A DNA stretch of 64,000 nt. Origin: Rhodospirillaceae bacterium (GTDB taxonomy: Bacteria > Pseudomonadota > Alphaproteobacteria > Rhodospirillales > Rhodospirillaceae). The DNA lies in assembly GCA_040219235.1 (NCBI GenBank), contig JAVJSV010000012.1, positions 682,001 through 746,000 of the forward strand, read 5' to 3'. Below the pieces are notes generated by a model. That model was not told the origin of the DNA. It made no database searches and saw only the letters and a program-made list of their open reading frames with translations. The position numbers and the translations under genes are program-made. Shown here one piece after another: positions 18,448 to 27,917 of the stretch (the stretch's first letter is position 1; each line of letters opens with the position of its first letter).

Positions 18448-20223
18448 TTATACGTTTGCCATCTCTTGAATAAAGGCGTTCAGACGCTCGGAATCCGCGT
18501 CATTGGTCAGCCGCCGGGCGCGGCCGGACACGGCGGAGAGGTTGAGCGCACGCACCCGCTTTTTCACCCGCGGAATACTGCCTGCAGCCATCGACAGTTC
18601 CGTGATGCCTAAACCCAGTAGAAGTGGGGTTAAGCGTTCATCGCCGGCCATTTCGCCGCAAATCGACACAGGTATACCGGCGGCGGCGGCGGCTTCAGCT
18701 GAAAACTGGATCAGTCTCAGGACGGCTGGGTGCAGCGGATTGTAGAGGTGCGCTACGGTTTCGTCGCTGCGATCAATGGCCAGTGTGTATTGTGTTAAAT
18801 CGTTCGTGCCAATGGCGAAAAAATCGGCCTCGGCGGCCAGAGCGTCTGCCGCCAAAGCGGCCCCCGGAATCTCGATCATGATTCCAAGCGGTGGAATCGG
18901 GTCTGCAATTTTCACGCCCTTGCGTCTAAGCCGGCCAGCCAATCGGGTTAAAATGCGCCGGACCTCGCGCACTTCTCCTACGGTACAGACCATGGGCAGA
19001 AGAATTCGAACCGGGCCATAGGCGCCGGCGCGCAGAATAGCGGTCAGTTGTTCCATGAAGGGTTTGCGGTGGCGCAGCGAGAAACGGATGGCGCGTAATC
19101 CAAGCGATGGATTGGGGCCGGGTTCGAAGCCAAGGGCATCGCTCAGTTTGTCCGCGCCAATATCGAGGGTGCGAATGGTCACCGGGCGTCCATCCATCCG
19201 GTCGACAACATTGCGTAGAACTTCGAACTGCTCGTCTTCCCGAGGCAGGTCAGTCCGGTTCATAAACAGGAACTCACTGCGCAGCAGTCCAATGCCGGTC
19301 GCGCCGGATTTAATGACGCTGTCGATCTCGGTTGGCAGCTCAATATTGGCCTGGAGATTTACCGCCACGCCATCTTGAGTCACCGCTGGGACCGTGCGCA
19401 ATTTGTCCAGTAATCTGCGGCTGCGTAAATAGGCCGCGCGGCGCTTGCGATATTCCGCCAACGTCGCTGCCGTCGGATTGAGAATGACATATCCGGCGCT
19501 GCCATCGACGATCAACGTGTCGCCATTGCGTGCCCAGTTTGTAAGCTCCGTGGCTGCAACAACAGCAGGCAGAGCCAAGGAACGGGCCATGATCGCCGTA
19601 TGACTTTCAACGCCACCGAGTACGGTGGCCAGACCGGCCACTTGGCTCGGGTCTAGCAAAGCCGTATCAGCCGGTGACAGTTCATCGCTGACGATTACGG
19701 CATTGCGCGGCAGGGATCCAAACGCAACGGACTCTTTTTTGCCCAGGCACCGCACCAAGCGGTTCCCGACCTCACGGATGTCGTCAATGCGGGTCGACAA
19801 GTAGCTGTCTTCCATAGCCGCAAAGGCTTCTTCCATCAGATTGATTTCTTTAAGAACCGCAGCTTCGGCATTGATTCGGTCTTGTTCGATGCGTTTTTCG
19901 ACGCCGCGGATCAAGCGTGATCCCTTGAGCATCTGTTGATAGGCATCCAAAAGATAGCCGAGCTCTTCGCGTGCGGCACCCGGCAACTGTGAGGCCTTTT
20001 TCTGAAGCAGGTCGATTTCCCGGCTCGACTTGCGCGCGGCATTGGTCAGTCTGGCTTGCTCACGCTTGATGCGGCTCGCTGGAATGCGGACTTCTCGCAC
20101 ATACACGTTGTAGCGCGAATCATGACGATACACGGTGCCAATGGCGATCCCGCGCCCCACGGCTAATCCTGAAAACTGCTGCTCTTTGCCGCTGTCTTTG
20201 CGCGCAGGGGGATCAGTCTTCAT
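18448..20223 (-). CDS. ptsP: Phosphoenolpyruvate-protein phosphotransferase (PTS enzyme I)
   Basis: EI takes phosphate from PEP onto a histidine and passes it to HPr. At 591 residues it lacks an N-terminal GAF domain, so it resembles EI in length; ptsP is used in the generic family sense. The phospho-histidine swivel motif is GGVESHTAIMARSLALP. The PEP-binding barrel has GIGLLRSEFLFMNR and IPVSICGEMAGD, with FFAIGTNDLTQYTLA between them. The start overlaps the HPr gene end by 11 bases. No sugar permease is present, which points to a regulatory PTS. Confidence 0.94.
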   Translation of the reverse strand: MKTDPPARKDSGKEQQFSGLAVGRGIAIGTVYRHDSRYNVYVREVRIPASRIKREQARLTNAARKSSREIDLLQKKASQLPGAAREELGYLLDAYQQMLKGSRLIRGVEKRIEQDRINAEAAVLKEINLMEEAFAAMEDSYLSTRIDDIREVGNRLVRCLGKKESVAFGSLPRNAVIVSDELSPADTALLDPSQVAGLATVLGGVESHTAIMARSLALPAVVAATELTNWARNGDTLIVDGSAGYVILNPTAATLAEYRKRRAAYLRSRRLLDKLRTVPAVTQDGVAVNLQANIELPTEIDSVIKSGATGIGLLRSEFLFMNRTDLPREDEQFEVLRNVVDRMDGRPVTIRTLDIGADKLSDALGFEPGPNPSLGLRAIRFSLRHRKPFMEQLTAILRAGAYGPVRILLPMVCTVGEVREVRRILTRLAGRLRRKGVKIADPIPPLGIMIEIPGAALAADALAAEADFFAIGTNDLTQYTLAIDRSDETVAHLYNPLHPAVLRLIQFSAEAAAAAGIPVSICGEMAGDERLTPLLLGLGITELSMAAGSIPRVKKRVRALNLSAVSGRARRLTNDADSERLNAFIQEMANV

Positions 20224-20488
20224 GGAAGCCGTCCTCTACGAGCTGGCACAAGCTATCCACTGCCGCTGCGGCGTCTGCGCCGGTTGCGGATAAGCTGATC
20301 TCAGTTCCCGGTGCAGCGGCGAGCATCAATAGGCCCATGATAGAGCAACTTGAGACTTCCAGTTCCCCGCGTGACACGGTGACTTGGGCATCAAATTGTT
20401 CAGCTGTCTTGCAGAATTTTGCCGCCGCTCGCGCGTGCAGTCCTTTGGTGTTTATGATTCTGGCCGTGCGGTGAATGGGGTCTGACAT
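20213..20488 (-). CDS. ptsH: HPr family phosphocarrier protein
   Basis: A 91-residue HPr. The EI-dependent phospho-site is His18 in TKGLHARAAAKF. Ser49 in CSIMGLLML matches the regulatory serine (Ser46 in classical numbering) phosphorylated by HprK, which is encoded nearby. The sequence thus supports both histidine and serine phosphorylation. It sits between the EIIA and EI genes and is part of the alphaproteobacterial nitrogen-type PTS cascade. The ATG start at 20488 has no strong ribosome-binding site. Confidence 0.95.
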   Translation of the reverse strand: MSDPIHRTARIINTKGLHARAAAKFCKTAEQFDAQVTVSRGELEVSSCSIMGLLMLAAAPGTEISLSATGADAAAAVDSLCQLVEDGFHED

Positions 20489-20502
20489 TGCAGATTATTA
20501 CT

Positions 20503-20907
20503 CTACTCGCTCTGGGCCAGCAGAGCAGAGGCCACATTGATATATTTACGCCCAGCGTCTTGGGCCTGCAGTACGGCTTTGTCCATGGGTTCAGTTGAGC
20601 GCACCGAGGCCAGTTTGATCAACAAGGGCAAATTAACCCCGGCGATCACTTCCACGTTGGCATTTTCCATAATCGAGATCGCCAGATTCGACGGTGTGCC
20701 ACCAAACATGTCGGTCAGAACAACCACGCCTTTGCCAGAGTCTACTTTTTCAACAGCGGCCACAATTTCGGCACGACGTTGTTCCATATCATCGTCAGGT
20801 CCGATGCAAATACTGGCTGTTTGGGTTTGCGGGCCAACCACATGTTCCAGCGCGGCAAACAATTCCAGCGCGAGCCGACCATGCGTTACGAGAACCATGC
20901 CAATCAT
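20503..20907 (-). CDS. PTS EIIA component, mannose family (regulatory)
   Basis: A 134-residue EIIA of the mannose family. The phospho-acceptor is His9 in MVLVTHGRLALEL, and VVLTDMFGGTPSN is the second conserved segment. No EIIB, EIIC or EIID genes are present, so it is not part of a sugar transporter here. In relatives this EIIA receives phosphate from HPr and acts as a signalling output. The gene lies 15 bases upstream of HPr. Confidence 0.92.
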   Translation of the reverse strand: MIGMVLVTHGRLALELFAALEHVVGPQTQTASICIGPDDDMEQRRAEIVAAVEKVDSGKGVVVLTDMFGGTPSNLAISIMENANVEVIAGVNLPLLIKLASVRSTEPMDKAVLQAQDAGRKYINVASALLAQSE

Positions 20908-21053
20908 CTATGAAGCGTCCGTTTATGATGCGGTATGTCTTGTGTTTACAAGAGTACCGCGTGTGTGAGTTCAGTTATGTATCTGTTTAAGGCCCTATTG
21001 GGCTAAGGCTCATTTTATTCAAGGTCTAATATCAAAATCAGGTTCATATTCCC

Positions 21054-21962
21054 TTATTGATCATTCAGGTCACGGTGGCGGAAGTCAAACGCAATCCCCT
21101 GTGATGTGAGCCATTTGGCCATCTGTTCAACGGTATAAACAGACCGATGCCGTCCCCCGGTGCAGCCAATGGCAATGGTCAGGTAACTTTTGCCTTCTTC
21201 CCGGTAGCGTGGCAACAGTGGCATCAGTAAACCTTTAAGGTGCACCATAAACGACTCAAAGTCTTGATCGGCGGCCACATAATCACCCACGGGTTGATCG
21301 AGTCCGGATAGGGGTTTGAGATCCGGCACATAATGGGGGTTACGCAGGAAGCGCACATCAAACACCAAGTCGGCCTCGCGTGGCAGTCCATTGCGATACC
21401 CGAAGGACACCAAATGAATATGCATGGCGCGTTCGGCTTTATCGCTGAAGGTTTTTTCCAACAACCGTTTCAAATCTGCGGTTGTGAGGTTAGAGGTATC
21501 AAGCACCAAATCCGCCGCCGCCTGGACAGGACGAAGCAAGTCACGTTCCAATGTAATGGCGCTCGCGACGGGAAGATCTCCGGCTAACGGATGAGGTCGA
21601 CGTGTTTCTGTGAATCGCCGCTGCAAGACCTCATCGTCACTGTCGAGATAAATCAGGGTTGGTGTTACACGGTCACCTTGCGCGCCATCAGAGGTGCCCT
21701 CTTGGGCAATATGCTGTAATGCCTTGACCAGGTTTTCGGCATCGAAGTCACGGGTGCGGACGTCGATGCCAATCACCAGCGGCCGGTCAGGTCCACCACC
21801 GCGCAGTGCAGCTTCTAACAGATACACAGGCAGATTATCGACGGTTTCAAACCCGAGGTCTTCCATGGCGTTTAACGCCGAGCTTTTGCCGGCTCCCGAC
21901 ATGCCTGTGACGATGAAAAGGCGGACGCCCTCATCACTCAATTTCGGTGGTGTTTCAGTCAT
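21054..21962 (-). CDS. rapZ: RapZ, RNase adapter/P-loop nucleotide-binding protein
   Basis: An approximately 302-residue protein of the RapZ (YvcJ) family. Walker A is VTGMSGAGKSSALNAMED. The C-terminal domain has the family motifs VSFGYRNGLPREADLVFDVR and IAIGCTGGRHRSVY. In E. coli RapZ senses glucosamine-6-phosphate and guides RNase E to a small RNA; the alphaproteobacterial role is less clear. I place the start at ATG 21962 inside the 3' end of hprK (8-base overlap). The frame is also open to an ATG at 21992. Confidence 0.93.
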   Translation of the reverse strand: MTETPPKLSDEGVRLFIVTGMSGAGKSSALNAMEDLGFETVDNLPVYLLEAALRGGGPDRPLVIGIDVRTRDFDAENLVKALQHIAQEGTSDGAQGDRVTPTLIYLDSDDEVLQRRFTETRRPHPLAGDLPVASAITLERDLLRPVQAAADLVLDTSNLTTADLKRLLEKTFSDKAERAMHIHLVSFGYRNGLPREADLVFDVRFLRNPHYVPDLKPLSGLDQPVGDYVAADQDFESFMVHLKGLLMPLLPRYREEGKSYLTIAIGCTGGRHRSVYTVEQMAKWLTSQGIAFDFRHRDLNDQ

Positions 21963-22404
21963 CTGAACGTTCCACAATTGCGCCAAACGCATTGATCCTG
22001 TGCGCCGCGAGTTTCACTCTTGCTAAGGCTGAGGGTAACAGCGCATCGATTTGAATCCTTGGCAGAGTTACGCCTTCAAGCAAACACGATAAGGACTCCG
22101 GCATACGCTGGATCTCCTTAACCGGCATCAAATCTACCACCAGTCCAATCGCTGCTGGCGACGTGAAGGGCATGGTGATGATCCCGATGCCCCGGACTTC
22201 CATCTTACCGGCGATGGTCTGTGGCGCTGCGGCAATGAGCGTGCCGTTTGTGACGCTGACCTCGCAATAGTCGTCAGACACAAGTTTTGCGCCGTCGTCA
22301 ATCAGGCGCAGGGCCAAGTCTGATTTGCCCGCCCCAGAGGGGCCGCGCAGCAGAACACCAAGTCCGTCAAGAGACACGCAAGAGGCATGAATCACAGTCG
22401 TCAT
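21955..22404 (-). CDS. hprK: HPr kinase/phosphorylase, short alphaproteobacterial form
   Basis: This is the kinase domain only, about 149 residues from ATG 22404 (MTTVIHAS), without the N-terminal domain of Firmicute HprK. Walker A is LRGPSGAGKSDLALRL, the catalytic region has LVSDDYCEV, and MEVRGIGIITMPF is the HprK signature. It phosphorylates and dephosphorylates the serine of HPr. The frame is open to 22470 but that start would add a non-conserved extension. It couples to rapZ by overlap and sits downstream of chvG across an inserted AEC gene. Confidence 0.93.
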   Translation of the reverse strand: MTTVIHASCVSLDGLGVLLRGPSGAGKSDLALRLIDDGAKLVSDDYCEVSVTNGTLIAAAPQTIAGKMEVRGIGIITMPFTSPAAIGLVVDLMPVKEIQRMPESLSCLLEGVTLPRIQIDALLPSALARVKLAAHRINAFGAIVERSDD

Positions 22405-22607
22405 AGTCTTACTATAGTCATACTCATGATATGAGCCTGATCCTTTGACCTGCATCTGGTCAAGCGGCACCGCTCTACTAGCCCCAAAGTGTGATCACCC
22501 TGTTCACTGGCCGCGCATCTGATATACCCGCATCCTATCACGGTCTCTGATTCAGGACTTATGCGTCAGGGCTTTTAAACTCAAAAAGTGCGGACTCGCT
22601 CTCAGCA

Positions 22608-23498
22608 ATGCTTCTTGAAATCCTCTCTGTGATGGCCCCTGTGGGGATTTTGGCCTTGATCGGTTTTGCCTGGGACCGCAAGGGCTTGCCCTTCGACACC
22701 AATATGGTGGCCTATCTGGTGACCAACATCGGCGCGCCGTGTCTGATTGTTTCGACCTTATTGGCCAACCGGCCGGACCCTGATGTGATTCAAGAAATGG
22801 GCCTTGCTGCCCTTCTCGTGGTGGCGTCAGTGACCTTCATCGCCACTGTAGGACTTCGCTTGGCCGGCAAGTCGCTTAAGGTTTATCTGCCGGCTCTGAC
22901 CTTTCCCAATTCAGGCAATATTGGCATTCCGCTGTGCCTGTTTGCGTTTGGTGATGAAGGCTTGGCCCTGTCCGTGGCGTTCTTTTCAGTCATGGCGTTG
23001 ACCCAGTTCACCTTGGGCGTTGGCGTTGCCGCAGGCCGGATGGCCATCAAAGACGTTATCGGAAATCCTGTTTTGTGGGCGGCCGCCGTCGCTTTTGTAT
23101 TGCTGATCATAGAGGCGGCCTTGCCACGCTGGATCAGCGGCACAGTTGATACCATCGCGGGGATGGTCATTCCGTTGATGTTGATGTCTCTCGGTATTTC
23201 GCTGTCGCGTCTCAGGCCGAATGATCTGATGCGCAGCACGGTCTATTCCGTTGCGCGTTTAAGTCTGGGCTTTGCCGCTGGTGTCGGCATTTCAGCTCTA
23301 CTCGGTCTTGATGGGGTGGCCCGCGCCGCTGTCATTATTCAATCGGCGATGCCGACGGCGGTGTTCAATTATCTGTTTGCGCTACGTTACGACAACCGCC
23401 CAACTGAAGTTGCTGGCATTGTTGTGGTGTCGACGGTGTTGTCGTTTATGACCCTGCCTTTTTTACTCGCCTATGTTTTGGCCGGCCCTGGCTTGTAA
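22608..23498 (+). CDS. AEC (auxin efflux carrier) family transporter
   Basis: A 296-residue membrane protein with about ten hydrophobic segments and the two-half layout of the AEC family. The central motif FPNSGNIGIPLCLFAFGDEGL (about residues 101-121) includes the conserved Asn and Gly cluster of the first half. The substrate is unknown; known members export or import auxins or dicarboxylates. It is on the plus strand between chvG and hprK, which are normally adjacent, and is convergent with chvG by only 9 bases. Its product may have no link with the PTS genes around it. Confidence 0.87.
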   Translation: MLLEILSVMAPVGILALIGFAWDRKGLPFDTNMVAYLVTNIGAPCLIVSTLLANRPDPDVIQEMGLAALLVVASVTFIATVGLRLAGKSLKVYLPALTFPNSGNIGIPLCLFAFGDEGLALSVAFFSVMALTQFTLGVGVAAGRMAIKDVIGNPVLWAAAVAFVLLIIEAALPRWISGTVDTIAGMVIPLMLMSLGISLSRLRPNDLMRSTVYSVARLSLGFAAGVGISALLGLDGVARAAVIIQSAMPTAVFNYLFALRYDNRPTEVAGIVVVSTVLSFMTLPFLLAYVLAGPGL

Positions 23499-23507
23499 GC
23501 TCCGGGT

Positions 23508-25193
23508 TTATGAAGCAGGCAGACGCACCGTAAACACAGCACCGCCGTCCTCCCGGTTGGCGGCGCTGATGGTGCCCTTATGGGCTTCAATGATTTGTTT
23601 CGAAATCGACAACCCCAGCCCTGAATGCGTGCCGAATTTCTCGTCCTCGGGGCGTTCCGAATAGAACCGGTTGAAGATGGCGTCTTCTTTGCCCGGCGGA
23701 ATTCCCGGCCCTTGGTCGCGCACTTTGACCGTGACAGTGCCGTTTTCGCGGCGGCCTTGGATGAACAGTTTTCCTCCCGGAGGACTGAACGAAACGGCGT
23801 TGCCAATAAGATTACGAAACACTTGCGCCAAACGGCCTTCCAGCCCTGAAACGGACAACGGATCATGAGACGGCAGATCCAGGTCAATGTGAGGGGCGTC
23901 TGGTTTATCTGTGGTGTTGTGAATGCTGGCTAAGGTTTCAAGTAAGGTTGTAATATTCACAGGCTCGCTCTCGGCCCGGGAAAGCTCTGCATCCAAACGT
24001 GAGGCATCGGAGATATCCGAAATCAATCGATCCAGCCGGGTGACATCATCTTGAATGATGCTCATCAACTGCTTCTGTTGGTCTGGGTCTTTGACACGGG
24101 CGACGGTTTCCACGGCACTGCGGAGCGACGTCAGCGGGTTTTTGATCTCGTGGGCCACGTCCGCCGCAAACTGTTCTGTGGCGTCCATGCGCTGCCACAG
24201 CGCTTCCGTCATCTCGCGCAAGGCGCTGGACAGAGCGCCAATCTCATCGCGACGTTTGCTCAGGTCGGGAATGGTGTGCTGTCGGCTGCGGCCATCACGC
24301 ACCAGGGTTGCCGCTTCGGCCAGACGTTTCACCGGCCGGGCGATGGTACCTGCGAGATACAGGGACAGCAGAACCGTGACCCCAGTGGTCCAGGCAAAAA
24401 TGGTAAGGATGGCGCTGCGCACTTCAAACAAACGCGCTTCAACGCGGGAGTCATCTTCCGAGACGAACACTGCGCCAACAATTTGTTTATAAAATTGCAC
24501 CGGCACCGCAACGGTCAGGATCTTGCGGCCATTGGCGTCCAGCCTGACGGCATTGGCGGCTTCGCCCCGCTCTAATGCCCCAACCACCTCCATAAAATCA
24601 TAGGCCGTGCCGTTGACCTCTTCCACATAGGGGTCGAGGTCTTCGCGCGAGCCGATAATGGCTTCAGTCCAATCAAAAGCCTCACGCAGCCAGCGGGTCA
24701 GGGTGTCTTCTTCGATCTCGGCCAAGTCGACGACGCGGACTTCACCACCGGGTCCGCGCAGCAACCGGCTGTCAGCGATCATCGCGCCACCAGTGCCGTA
24801 GAGCCGGGCGCGTACGTTCGCTAGGCCAGCCAAACGGCGCACCAATTGTTGGGCGTTGGGGCGGTCAATGCGCCGGGTTGCGCCCGCGGGCATGAAGGCA
24901 CCGAAGGCTTCGCTTTCGGTTTCGATCACCACCGCCCCTTCGCCAATTGAGGCGGCGATCAATTCGCCCTCGGTGCGCAAAGCATCCAATTCCGTGGCAA
25001 TCAGCGATTGCTCGTACTCGTCGAGAAACAACAGACCCAAGCCCAGCAGCACCGGCGCGACCAAATTGACCGCCAGCACCCGCCGGGTCAGCAACGTCAG
25101 TCGCAAGCCGCCACTGCCGGCCTGGCCTGTGCTGGCGCGCTGGTTGCTGCGTTCGGTCGTTGGGGCAATGCGAAAGTCTTGGTCGGCGCGCAC
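23508..25193 (-). CDS. chvG: ChvG-type sensor histidine kinase
   Basis: A 561-residue membrane kinase. Two membrane helices (about residues 37-58 and 258-280) flank a periplasmic sensing domain of about 200 residues, followed by HAMP. The phospho-acceptor is in FAADVAHEIKNPLTSL, and the ATP-binding boxes NLIGNAVSFSP, VRDQGPGIPP and GLGLSISKQII are intact. ChvG/ExoS senses acid and envelope stress in rhizobia and works with ChvI. The start is GTG at 25193, 34 bases after the chvI stop, so the pair is probably one transcript. Confidence 0.92.
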   Translation of the reverse strand: MRADQDFRIAPTTERSNQRASTGQAGSGGLRLTLLTRRVLAVNLVAPVLLGLGLLFLDEYEQSLIATELDALRTEGELIAASIGEGAVVIETESEAFGAFMPAGATRRIDRPNAQQLVRRLAGLANVRARLYGTGGAMIADSRLLRGPGGEVRVVDLAEIEEDTLTRWLREAFDWTEAIIGSREDLDPYVEEVNGTAYDFMEVVGALERGEAANAVRLDANGRKILTVAVPVQFYKQIVGAVFVSEDDSRVEARLFEVRSAILTIFAWTTGVTVLLSLYLAGTIARPVKRLAEAATLVRDGRSRQHTIPDLSKRRDEIGALSSALREMTEALWQRMDATEQFAADVAHEIKNPLTSLRSAVETVARVKDPDQQKQLMSIIQDDVTRLDRLISDISDASRLDAELSRAESEPVNITTLLETLASIHNTTDKPDAPHIDLDLPSHDPLSVSGLEGRLAQVFRNLIGNAVSFSPPGGKLFIQGRRENGTVTVKVRDQGPGIPPGKEDAIFNRFYSERPEDEKFGTHSGLGLSISKQIIEAHKGTISAANREDGGAVFTVRLPAS

Positions 25194-25227
25194 GCGATCA
25201 TCCTTGACTGGCGCCGTCGCGGCAGGG

Positions 25228-25932
25228 TTAAGCGGCGGCTTCCCGATACTTATAGCCTACGCCGTACAAGGTCTCGATATTTGCGAACTCATCATCCACA
25301 TGCCGGAATTTTTTGCGCAGCCGTTTGATGTGGCTGTCGATGGTCCGGTCATCCACATAAATATTTTCGCCATAGGCCGCGTCAATCAACTGATCCCGGC
25401 TTTTCACGTGGCCCGGTCGGCTCGCCAGCGCCTGAATGATCAGAAACTCGGTGACGGTCAAATTCACAGGGCTTTCTTTCCACTTGCACAAGTGCTGTGC
25501 CGGGTCGAGGGTCATTTCACCGCGTTTGATGGCGGTTTCTGAGTCGCCGTCGCCGCCTTCCTTTTGGGCTTCAATGCGCCGCATCACAGCTTTAATGCGC
25601 TCGATCAGCAGGCGCTGCGAGAAGGGTTTCTTGATGTAGTCGTCGGCGCCCATGCGCAGGCCGTGCAACTCGTCCACCTCATCATCTTTGGACGTCAGAA
25701 AAATCACCGGCGTCGGTGCTTTATCTTGCAGCCGTTGCAGCAGCTCAATGCCGTCCATGCGGGGCATCTTGATATCCAGCACGGCTAAATCCACGGGGTT
25801 ATCGATGATACCGCGCAAGGCTTCTGCGCCGTCCCGATAGGTGGCAACGTCGAACCCTTCCTGCTCCAGCATAATGGAGATGGAGGTCAGAATATTGCGG
25901 TCATCATCGACCAAGGCGATTCGGTGAGCCAT
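25228..25932 (-). CDS. chvI: ChvI-type response regulator
   Basis: An OmpR/PhoB-type regulator of 234 residues. The receiver has the acidic pair in ALVDDDRN, the phospho-acceptor Asp53 in [12 protein letters not shown] and the switch Lys in DDYIKKPFS. The winged-helix DNA-binding domain ends with [12 protein letters not shown] chose ATG 25932 because it has a strong GGGGAGG and gives the family's usual N-terminus; the frame extends to 26040. It is divergent from pckA, the alphaproteobacterial arrangement that suggests ChvI control of pckA. Confidence 0.95.
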   Translation of the reverse strand: MAHRIALVDDDRNILTSISIMLEQEGFDVATYRDGAEALRGIIDNPVDLAVLDIKMPRMDGIELLQRLQDKAPTPVIFLTSKDDEVDELHGLRMGADDYIKKPFSQRLLIERIKAVMRRIEAQKEGGDGDSETAIKRGEMTLDPAQHLCKWKESPVNLTVTEFLIIQALASRPGHVKSRDQLIDAAYGENIYVDDRTIDSHIKRLRKKFRHVDDEFANIETLYGVGYKYREAAA

Positions 25933-26275
25933 TACGGCCTCCCCTCTGGGTTTGTCCTCTAGTTTCGTCCTCTTGGACCCGGGAGACGCACAGACCGCAT
26001 TTGTTTCAGTCTGAACACGCCCGACAAGAGCACATAACATATGACTATTATGGCAGAATTACTGCGTTTTGCTGCCTGATTTCTGCCACAATTCAAAAAT
26101 GTGGCCTGGCCTGAAAAGCCGGATGGTTCTGTTGCGCTGCACCATTTTTGCCGGGGCCACGCCCTGTTGCCTTGGGTGTTCCGTGGGGTTATGTAAGGCT
26201 CAAATACTGCCGGTTGGGGCATTTTACCCGCTTCCCATGCCGGCTTTTCTTTTTTTGCTTCTCGGGAGTTTCAGG
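25933..26275. promoter_or_regulatory. Divergent chvI-pckA intergenic region
   Basis: This 343-base stretch holds no convincing gene. It must carry promoters for both directions. The open frames reaching into it from chvI and pckA are extensions without homology. Its main visible feature is a terminator-like structure near the pckA end (listed separately). I could not identify a ChvI operator by eye. Confidence 0.5.
26209..26257 (+). terminator. Terminator-like attenuator candidate in the pckA leader
   Basis: GCCGG (26209-26213) pairs with CCGGC (26240-26244), and inside it GGG (26216-26219) can pair with CCC (26234-26236). The stem is followed at once by a pyrimidine run (TTTTCTTTTTTT, 26245-26256) that ends 19 bases before the GTG start of pckA. 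It looks like an intrinsic terminator placed in a leader, so conditional read-through is possible. The stem is short and interrupted, which lowers confidence. Confidence 0.4.
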
Positions 26276-27883
26276 GTGGATAACACAGGTCACGTGGTCA
26301 GTTCTTTTGGCATCGACAAAAACGGCATTAACACCAAGGGGACGGTGCATTGGAATTTCGGCTCCGCCCAGCTCATTGAAACGGCCGTGCGCCGTAATGA
26401 AGGCAAGCTGTCTAAAGATGGTGCTCTGGTCTGTATTACCGGGCAACACACGGGCCGCTCCCCCAACGACAAGTTCATCGTCAAAGATGACGTCAGCGAA
26501 ACCACAATCGATTGGGGCAAAGTGAACGTTCCCATGACCCCTGAGCACTTTGACGCTCTGCATGAAAAGATCCTGACGCACATGTCGACCAAGGATCTTT
26601 TTGTTCAAGACTGTTACGCCGGGGCCGACCCCGAGAACCGCCTGCGGGTGCGCATCATCAACGAGAACGCCTGGCACAACCTGTTCGCCCGCAACATGTT
26701 CATTCAGCCCAAGGATGAGGCGCTCGGCGATTTTGAGCCCGAGTTCACCGTCTTGCAGGCACCGTCCTGTCATGCCGACCCGGCCATCCACGGCACCAAC
26801 TCTGAAGTTTTCGTGGTCGTGAATTTCTCGAAAAAACTGGTCCTCATCGGCGGCACCATCTACGCCGGTGAAATCAAGAAATCCATTTTCTCGATCCTCA
26901 ACTACATTCTGCCCGAGCGTGGCGTATTGCCCATGCACTGTTCTGCCAACATCGGCCCCGAAGGCAACACGGCGATTTTCTTTGGCCTGTCCGGCACTGG
27001 CAAAACCACATTGTCTGCTGATCAATCCCGCGTCCTGATCGGTGATGACGAGCACGGCTGGAGCGACACCAGCGTGTTCAACTTTGAAGGCGGCTGCTAC
27101 GCCAAGGTCATCAATTTGTCGGAAGAAGCCGAGCCGGAAATCTACGCCACCACCCGGCGTTTCGGCACCATTCTCGAAAACGTGGTGATGGACCCCACCA
27201 CCCGCGCGCTCGACCTCAACGACGGCTCCCTGACGGAAAATACCCGCGCGTCCTATCCGGTCGACTTCATTCCCAACACTTCTGAAACCGGCTTCGGCCC
27301 CTTGCCGAAAAACGTCATCATGCTGACCGCCGATGCTTTTGGGGTGTTGCCGCCCATCTCGAAGCTCACGGCTGAACAGGCCATGTATCACTTTCTCTCA
27401 GGCTATACCGCCCGTGTGGCTGGGACCGAAAAAGGCGTCAAAGAACCGCAAGCCGCATTCTCGGCCTGTTTTGGTGCGCCGTTCATGCCGCGTCACCCCA
27501 CGGTCTACGCCAAGCTGCTCGGTGAGAAGATCGAGAAAACCGGGGCCACCTGCTGGCTGGTCAACACCGGCTGGTCCGGCGGCGGCTATGGCGTGGGCCA
27601 GCGCATGAAAATCAAATACACCCGCGCCATGCTCAACGCGGCGCTGGATGGCACGCTTGATAACGTCGCGTTCAAAGCTGATCCCAACTTCGGTCTGTTG
27701 GTGCCAACGTCATGCCCCGGTGTGCCTGATGATGTGTTGCAGCCCAACACCACCTGGCAGGATCAGGCAGCCTACAACACCGCCGCCCAAGACGTCGCAG
27801 ATCGTTTTGAAAAGAACTTCAAGCAGTTCGAAACCCATGTGCATGCCGATGTGATGGCCACGGCCATTCGCGCCGCGGCCTAG
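26276..27883 (+). CDS. pckA: Phosphoenolpyruvate carboxykinase (ATP)
   Basis: This gluconeogenic enzyme converts oxaloacetate and ATP to PEP. Walker A is [15 protein letters not shown] and the metal/kinase motif LIGDDEHGW follows; [15 protein letters not shown] is the C-terminal substrate segment. I place the start at GTG 26276 (VDNTGHVV) with GGGAG upstream, giving 535 residues, the normal length. The frame is open to 26069 but that part has no family similarity. It is transcribed away from chvI, and its product PEP also feeds the PTS genes next door. Confidence 0.95.
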   Translation: MDNTGHVVSSFGIDKNGINTKGTVHWNFGSAQLIETAVRRNEGKLSKDGALVCITGQHTGRSPNDKFIVKDDVSETTIDWGKVNVPMTPEHFDALHEKILTHMSTKDLFVQDCYAGADPENRLRVRIINENAWHNLFARNMFIQPKDEALGDFEPEFTVLQAPSCHADPAIHGTNSEVFVVVNFSKKLVLIGGTIYAGEIKKSIFSILNYILPERGVLPMHCSANIGPEGNTAIFFGLSGTGKTTLSADQSRVLIGDDEHGWSDTSVFNFEGGCYAKVINLSEEAEPEIYATTRRFGTILENVVMDPTTRALDLNDGSLTENTRASYPVDFIPNTSETGFGPLPKNVIMLTADAFGVLPPISKLTAEQAMYHFLSGYTARVAGTEKGVKEPQAAFSACFGAPFMPRHPTVYAKLLGEKIEKTGATCWLVNTGWSGGGYGVGQRMKIKYTRAMLNAALDGTLDNVAFKADPNFGLLVPTSCPGVPDDVLQPNTTWQDQAAYNTAAQDVADRFEKNFKQFETHVHADVMATAIRAAA

Positions 27884-27917
27884 CGAATTGGCTGCGTTGC
27901 TCTGATGTTTAAGCAGT

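Noticed and set aside
20908-21053. Terminator between rapZ and the EIIA gene
   Set aside because: A short GCCC-TATT-GGGC hairpin is present near 20993 but has only four pairs and no T run, so it is too weak to annotate.
26069-26275. N-terminal extension of pckA
   Set aside because: The extra 69 codons have no match to the family, run through a terminator-like hairpin, and the GTG at 26276 has a ribosome-binding site and gives the normal length.
26189-27391. A 400-codon open frame on the minus strand inside pckA
   Set aside because: It lies wholly antisense to a strongly supported gene, has no family similarity and is Gly/Val/His-rich as expected from a codon-bias shadow.
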